Assembly: GCA_963663615.1 (NCBI GenBank)
Contig: OY760517.1
Location: forward strand, 248,001-312,000
Length of the DNA stretch: 64,000 nt
From: G963663615 sp963663615
GTDB taxonomy: Bacteria > Bacteroidota > Ignavibacteria > Ignavibacteriales > Melioribacteraceae
Reading direction: 5' to 3'
The translations under genes and the position numbers were made by a program. This document shows positions 36,152 to 45,017 of this stretch, one piece after another (the first letter of the stretch is position 1; every line of letters begins with the position of its first letter). The notes beneath the pieces are model-generated. The model saw only the letters and a list, made by a program, of their open reading frames with translations, had not been told where the DNA came from and made no database searches.

Positions 36152-39058
36152 ATGCCCAAGTTTAATAAAATATTAGTTTTGCTCCTGATCCTATTTCCGG
36201 TTTTTACTTTTGCCCAGACCGGTAAAATTGTTGGTACAGTATCCGACAAGGAAAATGGTGAAGCGTTATTGGGAGCAAACGTACTAATTGAAGGTACCTC
36301 ATTTGGTGCCGCAACTAACGAAAACGGTGATTTCGTTATTTTATCTGTGCCACCTGGAACATATACAATTAAAGCCAGGTACATTGGTTTCAGAGAAGTA
36401 GAAATTCAAAATATTAAGGTTAGTGTTAACCTTACTACGGAAGTTAATTTTGAACTTCCAACAGAATCTTATACAACTGATATTGTAACAGTGGTTGCTC
36501 CAAAACCGCTTATCAGAAAAAACGTTACAAACTCAACTGCTATCGTTGATAAGGAAACCATCAAAAACCTTCCGGTACGTGGTGTTAATGCTCTTGTTAG
36601 TAATCAGGCTGGCGTTGTAAACCAGGGCGGAAACATATATGTACGCGGTAGTCGTATGGATGCGGTTGCTTATTATGTTGACGGTGTTCTTGTTAATAAC
36701 CCAGTGTTTGGTGGTTCTCAGGCTGCTCCTATTCAGGGTGCTATTGAGGAAGTTCAGTTCCAGGCTGGTGGTTATTCCGCTGAATTTGGTGGAGCCAACG
36801 GTGGTATTATATCCACAACTACTCGTGGTGGTGGTGAGAAATATAACTTCAGCTTCGATGGTGCTACTGATAATTTCCCGGGTATTGAAGTTGGTGACGA
36901 TTTTTTGGGCGGCTACATTTATGGTTATTCTCTTATGGAGTTTACTGTTAGCGGTCCTGTTCTTCCCGGATATAAAAATTTAAGATTTTTTATTGCAGGC
37001 GATAATACTTTTAAAAGGTCTCCAACAAATTTTCAAAATGAAATAGATTTCCAGGGTGTTTATACTCCAACACTTACTTTAAGAGATACGCTTAGCCTAT
37101 CTTATCCCAAAGGATATATTGTAAATGCAGCTTCAAATAGCTACAGATTGAGTGGTAACCTTACTTATGAAATGCAACCGCTTACCTTAAAATTAAGTGG
37201 TTCACTTGATTATAATGAATCAAATAACGGTGCAGGTTGGCAAAATCTGCCTATGGAAGATAGAGCAATATTATCAGAAAGTAATACTATTACTACTAGT
37301 CTGAAGGTTACACATGCTATTAATGCCCAGTCATTCTATGAAGTTATTGGTGCTTTTTATCATGATCTTTACATCTCAATGGATCCTTATTTTAAGCATG
37401 ATGTACATCTATATGGTGATTCCGTGGCGAACGCTGCAATAAAAACAACTAGTGATGGCTATCCTGTGTATAATGCACTTTCTCCTGATGGTTACTTTGA
37501 ATCTGGTTCAACTTTGTATGGTTTATTAGTAAATCCAACTTCTGGTTGGTTAAATAACATGCTTTACAGAAAGCAAAAAACTCAGTCTTTTGAAGGTAAA
37601 GCTAACTTTCTTTATCAGATTGGTAAAAATCATGAGTTTAAAACTGGTGGTGAATTTAAATATTATACTATTAGAAGATATAGTTTAGGTGGTGCTAACG
37701 AAATTGCACTTACCGCACGTACCAATGGTGATTCTGATCCTCGTAACGTTTATGATGGATTGGATAACTATGGTTATGATGTTTTTGGAAATGAAGTAGA
37801 TGATGGTGTTTACGCTCCAAAACATCCGGTTATGGCAGCTTTCTACATTCAGGATAAAATGGAATATTCTGACCTTGTGTTTAACCTTGGTTTCAGATTA
37901 GACTATATTGATATTGATTCACAAACTCCTGAAAATATTCATAACATACAGTTTGATTCAGAAGGTTTTATTGATGAAAGTACTCTTAAAGATGTTGATC
38001 CGGTTATGCACGTATCTCCTCGTTTAGGATTATCTTTCCCGGTAACTGATAGAACTGTTTTCCATGCTCAATATGGTAAATTTATTCAGCAGTCTCGTTT
38101 AAGAGACGTTTACATTGGTCCTAACCTTATATCCAATATTGTAAAAGGTGGTTTAGCATATTCAGCTCCGGTTGGTTATGGTCTTTCACCTGAAAAAACA
38201 ACTCAGTACGAATTTGGTTTCCGTCAGCAGTTTGGTGAAAACTTTGCTTTTGATATTACCGGATTTTACAAGGATATAAAAGATCAGGTTCAAATAAGAC
38301 AGCATTATGCAGATCAGGGTGCAAGTCATCTTGCTTATTATGCTTATGTTAATGGTGACTTTGCTACAACAAAGGGTTTTGAAGTTAAATTAGACTTAAG
38401 AAGAACTAACAGACTTTCAGGTACATTTAACTATACATTCTCGAATGCACTTGGTACAGGTTCTAATTCAAGTTCAAGTTTCAGAACTGTATGGCAATCA
38501 CCTACTAATGAACCATTCTTCCCTATGCAAATCTCTCCTTTGGATTTCAATAGAGCACATTCCGGTGCACTTAATTTGGATTATCGTTTTACTCAAGATG
38601 ATGGTCCGGAGCTTTTTGGACAGAAAATACTTTCAAGGTTTGGTGCTAACTTACTATTCTCATTTGCCAGTGGTTTTAATTACACTCGCTGGGAAGGTTT
38701 TGGTAACTCAAGAATTCCTCAGGAAACTCTGAATGCATCAACTACACCTTGGACTTATACAATTGATCTTAGATTGGATAAATCATTTGAAGTTGGTCCA
38801 CTGGATATGAATGTGTACCTTACAATAACTAACCTTCTAAATACTAAAAATATACTTGGTGTATTTAATACCAGTGGTGATCCTTATGATGATGGTTACC
38901 TTAATACAGAAGAAGGTCAGGCTAAACTTGCAAGTTATGCTCAGTATGGTGAAGAATATGCTGAAATTTATAAAAAATTCTACTTGGCTGATATTTATGA
39001 TTCCGGTCATTTTGGTACACCAAGACAAGTTAGAGTTGGTTTCAGACTTGAATACTAA
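36152..39058 (+). CDS. TonB-dependent outer-membrane receptor with carboxypeptidase-D-like N-terminal domain
   Basis: 968 residues from the ATG at 36152, chosen for its signal peptide and GGGGAG ribosome-binding site. Order: signal peptide (1-20), a CarboxypepD_reg-like domain (about 21-105, GKIVGTVSDKENGEALLGANVLI), a plug domain (about 125-230, KNLPVRGVNALV, YVRGSRMDAVAYYVDGV) and a beta-barrel to the end, with aromatic C-terminus RVGFRLEY. Such receptors import large or scarce ligands using TonB energy, or in Bacteroidota act with surface lipoproteins. No TonB/ExbBD genes are nearby. Ligand unknown. Confidence 0.92.
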   Translation: MPKFNKILVLLLILFPVFTFAQTGKIVGTVSDKENGEALLGANVLIEGTSFGAATNENGDFVILSVPPGTYTIKARYIGFREVEIQNIKVSVNLTTEVNFELPTESYTTDIVTVVAPKPLIRKNVTNSTAIVDKETIKNLPVRGVNALVSNQAGVVNQGGNIYVRGSRMDAVAYYVDGVLVNNPVFGGSQAAPIQGAIEEVQFQAGGYSAEFGGANGGIISTTTRGGGEKYNFSFDGATDNFPGIEVGDDFLGGYIYGYSLMEFTVSGPVLPGYKNLRFFIAGDNTFKRSPTNFQNEIDFQGVYTPTLTLRDTLSLSYPKGYIVNAASNSYRLSGNLTYEMQPLTLKLSGSLDYNESNNGAGWQNLPMEDRAILSESNTITTSLKVTHAINAQSFYEVIGAFYHDLYISMDPYFKHDVHLYGDSVANAAIKTTSDGYPVYNALSPDGYFESGSTLYGLLVNPTSGWLNNMLYRKQKTQSFEGKANFLYQIGKNHEFKTGGEFKYYTIRRYSLGGANEIALTARTNGDSDPRNVYDGLDNYGYDVFGNEVDDGVYAPKHPVMAAFYIQDKMEYSDLVFNLGFRLDYIDIDSQTPENIHNIQFDSEGFIDESTLKDVDPVMHVSPRLGLSFPVTDRTVFHAQYGKFIQQSRLRDVYIGPNLISNIVKGGLAYSAPVGYGLSPEKTTQYEFGFRQQFGENFAFDITGFYKDIKDQVQIRQHYADQGASHLAYYAYVNGDFATTKGFEVKLDLRRTNRLSGTFNYTFSNALGTGSNSSSSFRTVWQSPTNEPFFPMQISPLDFNRAHSGALNLDYRFTQDDGPELFGQKILSRFGANLLFSFASGFNYTRWEGFGNSRIPQETLNASTTPWTYTIDLRLDKSFEVGPLDMNVYLTITNLLNTKNILGVFNTSGDPYDDGYLNTEEGQAKLASYAQYGEEYAEIYKKFYLADIYDSGHFGTPRQVRVGFRLEY

Positions 39059-39099
39059 TATATTCTCTGAAAATTGAATATTAGAAGCGGAGAAAACAA

Positions 39100-42000
39100 A
39101 TGAAAAATAAAAAATTGATTTACATTTTGTCAGCCTTTCTTGCTCTGGCATTTCTTTCATTAGGTGCTTATAGCACGAAAGAAAGTTCAGGTATAGATCG
39201 TCTTGCAAAAATTAGTAATAATGATGATAATGCTTATATTGCTATAAATCAGGTGTTAATGTGGATTGGTAATAATGGTATGGGTTCACATGATCCAGGT
39301 GCAGATGCATCAGGATTTTACTGGCCAGGTGGTGAAAAAGCTGAAGTTACTGCTATATTTGCCGATGGCTTGATTTGGGGTGCCAAAGTTGGTCGCGAAA
39401 TTCGTTGCGGTGGTGCAACCTATAATTACGGTCTTCAGGCAGGTAAAATACTTGATAATGGTCTTGCTGACGATCCAACGCTTGATAAATACAGAATTTA
39501 TAGAATTAGAAAAGACCCAAGTCAGGTTCCGGATGCTGATGTTCAGGCAAAGATGTATAGAGATATTGAAGAATGGCCTGGCGAAGATGGTGCTCCTTAT
39601 GTTGATGTAAATAATAATGGTGTTTATGACAGAGGTGTTGACCAACCAGATTATATTGGTGATGAAGTTCTTTACTGTGTGATGAATGACCTTGATGCTT
39701 CTAGAACTACTCAACTTTACGGCACAAATCCAATGGGTCTTGAAGTTCACTGTTTAGTTTTTGGTTTTAATCAAAATGGTGACTTTGGTGACATGGTATT
39801 TAAAAAATACACAGTTATTAACAAAGGTCAGAGAAGATTAGACGAAATGGTTCTTGGCTATTGGTCTGATCCTGATCTTGGCAATGCTGAAGACGACTTT
39901 ACTGGTTGCGATGTTGAATTATCACTTGGTTATTGTTATAACGGTGATAATTACGATGAGGATAATTATAATGGTGCTCCTCCAGCAGTTGGTTATGACT
40001 TCTTCCAGGGACCAATTGTACAAGCTACTGAGGCTGATAGTGCTAAATTCCTGGATGGTTGGAGACATGGATATCGCAACTTGCCGATGACAGCTTTCAC
40101 ATTTTATATTAATGGTAGTGATGTTTATGCTGATCCTGATTTGGCTTCTCCTGCTGGTTCAGTTCAGATGTACAATTATTTAACTGGTTATATCTGGGAT
40201 GGAACAGAATTTCAGGATCCTGTAACTGGTACTACTACAAAAATTTGTCTTTCTGGTGATCCTGTTAATGGATCTGGTTGGTATGAAGGTGGCGGTTGGC
40301 CTGGTGGTGAAGCTCCTGGTGACAGACGTCATTTAATGGCTTCCGGTCCGTTTACCATGGAGCCTGGTGATACCCAGGAAATTGTTGTTGGTATTTTAAT
40401 AGCCAGAGGTGGTGATAATATTGAATCTGTTAAAGAACTTAAAGAAGTTGATATTGCTGCTCAGCTTGCTTATGATCTTGACTTTAATATTGTTGGTCCT
40501 CCACCGGCTCCAATTGTACATTACTACAACAGTGACAAAAAGATAACTTTATGGTGGGAAAATAATGCCGAAAGTTATGATGAATTTGATCCACTACTTG
40601 TTCGTGATGAAGCATCCGATACAACATGGACATTTCAAGGATACAGAATTTATCAGCTATCTTCAGCACAATCAGTATTAAGTGATGATGATACTGAGCT
40701 TTTAGGTACATGCGATATTAAAGATAGTATAAGTGTAGTTAACATACCTACAGATATTGCAATAGATACTATATTAGCTAATTCGGATACCACTGCTGTT
40801 GTTTATGACACACTTTGGATGGCGGGTGATACTATTACTGTTACTGTAGCTGGTACTGAAGTTGAAGTGGAAGCAAGCAGAGATAGTATTGTTGCAATAT
40901 ATACTATTAATGACGAGTATGAGCAATTATACCATGAAGAACTTCTTTATGCATTACCAAATAAAGGTGTATCAAATACTTTTGAAGTTACTGAAGATAA
41001 GATAAATTCAGGAACACTTGTAAATGGTACCCCATATTATTTTGCTATTACCGCAATAGGGGTAAATGTATACAGTGATGAAAGAGTTAAGGAAAGCTCC
41101 GCTGTTATTGTAACGGTTTATCCAAGGAAAGAAAACATTGATGAAGCTCCTTCCTTACCAGTTAATTCAGTTCATCAGGGAACGCTAATTGCTGGTAATC
41201 CTGATGCCAGAGTTGAATATACTATTGCCGACCCTTATGGACTTCAAAATGCAACTTATGAAGTTGAAATAGCTGAAGTTGATAGTGCACTAGGATTTAT
41301 TGTGCAAAAAGTATTGCCAGATAGTCTTGACACATTAAGACAAGAAGTTAACTTTGGTGTTGAAACTGATACTTCAACTTTTGATAAGGTTACTGATGGT
41401 TTTATCGTTAATGTTTACGATGATGGACGAACTATTATTGGTGAAGATAGAAAATCAACTATGAAAAATATAGTTGAGGTTGTTAATGGTGTTGAAACTG
41501 GTAGTGTGTTTAATACAACTAGTTCTAATGGTAACTGGCAGATAATATCCGATACTTTTTTACCTGCAGTTAAAGTTAAACCTGAAGCAACGGACCCTGA
41601 AACATTCAATATTAACGATTTGGTTGGTGAAGGTACTTACGAAATCAGATTTACTTCAAGAGGTAGCCAGTACTATCTTGGTCAGATGGGTTTTATTAGT
41701 CTAAGAGGTTTTATCGAAAAAGGTGATCCGCTTGCAGCAGATAGAGTGCCTTTTGAGATATGGAGTCTTGGTGATGATCTTGAATCGACTGATGATGATC
41801 AGAGATTAGTTGTTGTTGTAAAAGATAACGAAGATTATTCTGATGGAAATTGGCCAAGCCATGATGGTACTTGGACACAGCGTACTAACGGTCAATGGGA
41901 ACCTTTCTATGCCTTGGATGCACAAGGTGTTTATCCTGATGTATTCGATAGCGAAGCTAAAAATTATAGTAAAACTAAATATCAGTTATTTGGTAATATA

Positions 42001-42450
42001 GTTATTGACGGCGATCTTCCGGCTGAAGGAACTGTAATAAGATTTAATACTTACAGAAGGCTTGAAATTGGCGATAAATATACGTTTAGCGTTGAAGCTT
42101 CTTCAGAATCAAATAAAGATGTAGCAAAAGATAACATTAACAGAATAACAGTTTATCCTAACCCTTATTACGGTACTCACTCACTTGAACAGAATAAATA
42201 CTCTCGTTTCGTAAGATTCCTGGGTTTACCTGTTGAGGCTACAATTAGAATTTATTCTCTAGCTGGTGTTTTTGTAACCAGAATAGATAAAGATTCAAGA
42301 ACAGATTATGTTGACTGGAATTTATTAAACAGAGAAAGACTACCGGTAGCAAGTGGTGTATATCTGGCACATATTGATATGCCAGGAGTAGGAGAAAAAA
42401 TCCTAAAAATCGCTGTAATAATGGAAGCGCAATATCTTGACAGGATTTAA
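39100..42450 (+). CDS. Very large secreted protein with T9SS-like C-terminal domain
   Basis: 1116 residues, GGAG ahead of the ATG, with an N-terminal signal peptide (about 1-23). Residues ~45-455 are homologous to the cargo protein at 5846-7516 (SHDP...GFYWPGG, GAPYVDVNNNGVYD, DPDLGNAEDDFTGC, YNGDNYDEDNYN, MEPGDTQ). A long beta-rich middle follows, including fibronectin-like stretches. The C-terminus (about 1030-1116) starts with ITVYPNPYYG and ends in a beta-sandwich like a T9SS sorting domain, though without the KKMILIK ending of the others. Sits between the TonB receptor and a PorV-like protein, suggesting all three act together at the outer membrane. Function unknown. Confidence 0.82.
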   Translation: MKNKKLIYILSAFLALAFLSLGAYSTKESSGIDRLAKISNNDDNAYIAINQVLMWIGNNGMGSHDPGADASGFYWPGGEKAEVTAIFADGLIWGAKVGREIRCGGATYNYGLQAGKILDNGLADDPTLDKYRIYRIRKDPSQVPDADVQAKMYRDIEEWPGEDGAPYVDVNNNGVYDRGVDQPDYIGDEVLYCVMNDLDASRTTQLYGTNPMGLEVHCLVFGFNQNGDFGDMVFKKYTVINKGQRRLDEMVLGYWSDPDLGNAEDDFTGCDVELSLGYCYNGDNYDEDNYNGAPPAVGYDFFQGPIVQATEADSAKFLDGWRHGYRNLPMTAFTFYINGSDVYADPDLASPAGSVQMYNYLTGYIWDGTEFQDPVTGTTTKICLSGDPVNGSGWYEGGGWPGGEAPGDRRHLMASGPFTMEPGDTQEIVVGILIARGGDNIESVKELKEVDIAAQLAYDLDFNIVGPPPAPIVHYYNSDKKITLWWENNAESYDEFDPLLVRDEASDTTWTFQGYRIYQLSSAQSVLSDDDTELLGTCDIKDSISVVNIPTDIAIDTILANSDTTAVVYDTLWMAGDTITVTVAGTEVEVEASRDSIVAIYTINDEYEQLYHEELLYALPNKGVSNTFEVTEDKINSGTLVNGTPYYFAITAIGVNVYSDERVKESSAVIVTVYPRKENIDEAPSLPVNSVHQGTLIAGNPDARVEYTIADPYGLQNATYEVEIAEVDSALGFIVQKVLPDSLDTLRQEVNFGVETDTSTFDKVTDGFIVNVYDDGRTIIGEDRKSTMKNIVEVVNGVETGSVFNTTSSNGNWQIISDTFLPAVKVKPEATDPETFNINDLVGEGTYEIRFTSRGSQYYLGQMGFISLRGFIEKGDPLAADRVPFEIWSLGDDLESTDDDQRLVVVVKDNEDYSDGNWPSHDGTWTQRTNGQWEPFYALDAQGVYPDVFDSEAKNYSKTKYQLFGNIVIDGDLPAEGTVIRFNTYRRLEIGDKYTFSVEASSESNKDVAKDNINRITVYPNPYYGTHSLEQNKYSRFVRFLGLPVEATIRIYSLAGVFVTRIDKDSRTDYVDWNLLNRERLPVASGVYLAHIDMPGVGEKILKIAVIMEAQYLDRI

Positions 42451-42482
42451 GCGGGTATTGCCAATAATTAAGGAGAAAAACA

Positions 42483-43520
42483 ATGCAAAAAAGAAAGCTT
42501 AATATATTAGTAGTGTTATTGGTTCTTCTTGCGTGCACTTTCGATTTGTTTGCCGGTGGTGATCAGAGAAATGCAACAGGTGGTGCCCAAGAATTACTAA
42601 TACCCGTTGGAGCAAGAGGTCTTGCTATGAGCAGTGCATACCTTGCTGGTATTCAGGGTATAGAAGCAATTTATTACAACCCTGCTGGTTTGAGTGCTTC
42701 TAACAATGATGCCGAGGCTATGTTTAGTTATATGAGTTATCTTGCTGATATTGGTGTTTCATATGCCGCTGCTGCCGTTCACCTTGATGGTTTCGGATCA
42801 ATTGGTTTCAGCATTAAAACACTGGATTTTGGTGATATTACGAGAACAACTGAAACTTCACCTTATGGTGATGGTACTACTTTTTCACCAACTTTTGTAG
42901 TTCTTGGTTTTACTTATTCGAACTCTCTTACTGACCGTGTTAGAGTTGGGGTAAATGTAAAATTAGTAAATGAAGAAATTGAAAGAACTTCAGCTACTGG
43001 TGTTGCCTTTGATGCTGGTATTCAGTACAACGGCCTTGCTGGTGTTGAGGGTCTTAAATTTGGTATCGCTGTTAAAAACCTTGGTCCGCAGATGGAATTT
43101 AGTGGTCCCGATCTCTTAAGAAGAGTTAACGAAGTTGATAACGACAATATTGCAAGATTTGCTTCAATTACTGCGGCTCCTTTTGAGATGCCTTCGCAGT
43201 TGGAGCTAGGTGTTGCTTATGTCGAAACTTTTGCTGATGACTATAGAGGTTTGATTGCAACTACATTCCAGAATAACAACTTCTCACATGATGAATACAA
43301 TGTTGCTGGCGAGTTCGCTTTTCAGGATATGGTATTCTTAAGAGCTGGTTATTCGTATGTTACCCAGGCAGCTGATGATGAAGATGAATACTTATTTGGT
43401 CCTACTTTTGGTGCCGGCTTTGCCGCCCCTGGAGATTTTGATCTTACTGTTGAGTATGCTTATCGTTATGCTCGTCTGTTTGATGCTAACCATATGGTTT
43501 CTATTAAATTTGGTATGTAA
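42483..43520 (+). CDS. PorV/PorQ-family outer-membrane beta-barrel protein
   Basis: 345 residues; AAGGAG before the ATG, signal peptide to about residue 23. The mature N-terminus shows the PorV/UPF0164 signature LLIPVGARGLAMSSAYLA...EAIYYNPAGLS, followed by a repeating beta pattern and the C-terminal HMVSIKFGM of a FadL-like barrel. In T9SS bacteria PorV is the shuttle that carries cargo from the translocon to the attachment complex; the PorV/PorQ family also has unassigned members. Placement after a TonB receptor and a cargo gene suggests a locus-specific partner. A strong terminator follows. Confidence 0.85.
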   Translation: MQKRKLNILVVLLVLLACTFDLFAGGDQRNATGGAQELLIPVGARGLAMSSAYLAGIQGIEAIYYNPAGLSASNNDAEAMFSYMSYLADIGVSYAAAAVHLDGFGSIGFSIKTLDFGDITRTTETSPYGDGTTFSPTFVVLGFTYSNSLTDRVRVGVNVKLVNEEIERTSATGVAFDAGIQYNGLAGVEGLKFGIAVKNLGPQMEFSGPDLLRRVNEVDNDNIARFASITAAPFEMPSQLELGVAYVETFADDYRGLIATTFQNNNFSHDEYNVAGEFAFQDMVFLRAGYSYVTQAADDEDEYLFGPTFGAGFAAPGDFDLTVEYAYRYARLFDANHMVSIKFGM

Positions 43521-43542
43521 AATATTAATGATACATTTAAGC

Positions 43543-43572
43543 AAAAAAAGGCTGAGTAATCAGCCTTTTTTT
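43543..43572 (+). terminator. Intrinsic terminator after the PorV-like gene
   Basis: A-run, then GGCTGA-GTAA-TCAGCC, then seven T: a perfect stem with flanking A/T pairing, usable in both directions. It ends the receptor-cargo-PorV operon; the next gene starts 30 bp later. Confidence 0.9.
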
Positions 43573-43601
43573 GTATATTCTCTGCTAATAATGGAGGATT
43601 T

Positions 43602-44987
43602 ATGAAAAATATATTTATTCTATTTGTTTTAGTAACTGGATTTCTGTTTTCACAGAAGAACATGGATGCTCATTTTGATTATGCTGTATTTATGTATGAC
43701 AATGATTCATCCTTTATCGAACTATATTACTCATTTTCCGGAACTGGCATGACGAAAAATGTTGATAGCGATAAAGAGTACGTTGAAGCGAAACTTGAAT
43801 TGACTGTTACAAAAATTCAAAAAAAATCAAAAGTGCTTTTGAATGATAGTTGGAATGTAAAGCAGAAATATGGGGAGAAAACTTTAACAGGTTTATTAAG
43901 CTTTACCTTACCACATGGTAATTACACTTTTGATATCAAACTTTCAGATATGCATAATCCGAAAATCTATGCAGACAAAAGTCTGGATGTTAATGTTAGA
44001 GAACCAAATGATGATATATTCGCTATTAGTGATATAGAAATAGCCCAGGAATTGGTACAATTTAGCAATAATAAAGAATCCATCTTCTATAAAAATACAC
44101 TTGAAGTAATTCCAAATCCTTCTTTGGTATTTGGTGAAGGTATTCCTATACTCTATTTTTATACTGAATTTTACAACCTTCAAAAAGAGATGACTGCTCC
44201 AGCTCTAAAGGTAGCTCATCAGCTTTTTAATAGCTACAATCATAAGGTATATGAAAAAGAGAAGTTCATTAACAGGAAGAGTAATTCCGCAATAGATATT
44301 GGTGCTATTAATGTTATGAAGTATCCTACCGGGTCATATACACTCAAAATATTGTTAACAGATACTACGTCAAACAAGGATAATTTTGTGTTTAGAAAAT
44401 TATTTATTGTAAATCCGTCTGTTAAGGATACAATTGATTATGGTGAAGGTTTTAAGGATGCCTTCGAAACCGAATTAGCTGGAATGGATGAAAAAGAACT
44501 TGATGAATATTTTGACTACTCAGACTATTTAGCCTTGCCTTCGGAAATTAGTATGTGGGATAAGTTGAGAACAGAGGAAGGTAAAAGACAGTTTCTATAC
44601 AAATTCTGGTTGCAAAGAGATGTAGAACCGGAAACTAAAATTAATGAATATAAGATTGAATACTTTGACAGAATTAAGTACGCTGATAAAGCTTTTAGTT
44701 GTGTAGTGTTCAATGAAGGGCATAGAAGTGACAGGGGAAGGGTTTATGCAATTTATGGTAAACCTTCAGACGTTCATAACTACCCGATGAATTCAGATGA
44801 ATTACCTTATGAAGTATGGCAGTATGATGATTTGCAAGGTGGTTGTTATTTTGTATTTGTTGATTTTAATGCAAATAGAAATTATAAGCTTATTAGTTCA
44901 ACCAAACGAGGTGAGATTTACGATGAATACTGGAAAGCAAAAATTCAGAGGGTTCAACCAACTTATAACAATAGAGCAACAAATTAA
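43602..44987 (+). CDS. GWxTD-domain protein, copy A
   Basis: 461 residues, GGAGG ahead of the ATG, signal peptide to about residue 15 (FLFSQ). The N-terminal ~270 residues are a beta-rich extracytoplasmic region; the C-terminal ~170 form the GWxTD domain (QFLYKFWLQRD, EYKIEYFDRI, GRVYAIYGKPSDVHNYP, ending LISSTKRGEIYDEYW). The name-giving motif is altered to GHRSD. The family is widespread in Bacteroidota-Chlorobiota relatives and of unknown function. A second copy lies two genes downstream, and the two proteins align end to end. Confidence 0.85.
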   Translation: MKNIFILFVLVTGFLFSQKNMDAHFDYAVFMYDNDSSFIELYYSFSGTGMTKNVDSDKEYVEAKLELTVTKIQKKSKVLLNDSWNVKQKYGEKTLTGLLSFTLPHGNYTFDIKLSDMHNPKIYADKSLDVNVREPNDDIFAISDIEIAQELVQFSNNKESIFYKNTLEVIPNPSLVFGEGIPILYFYTEFYNLQKEMTAPALKVAHQLFNSYNHKVYEKEKFINRKSNSAIDIGAINVMKYPTGSYTLKILLTDTTSNKDNFVFRKLFIVNPSVKDTIDYGEGFKDAFETELAGMDEKELDEYFDYSDYLALPSEISMWDKLRTEEGKRQFLYKFWLQRDVEPETKINEYKIEYFDRIKYADKAFSCVVFNEGHRSDRGRVYAIYGKPSDVHNYPMNSDELPYEVWQYDDLQGGCYFVFVDFNANRNYKLISSTKRGEIYDEYWKAKIQRVQPTYNNRATN

Positions 44988-45017
44988 TTGTTAATTATTA
45001 CTAGCGAAGGTTTTTGA

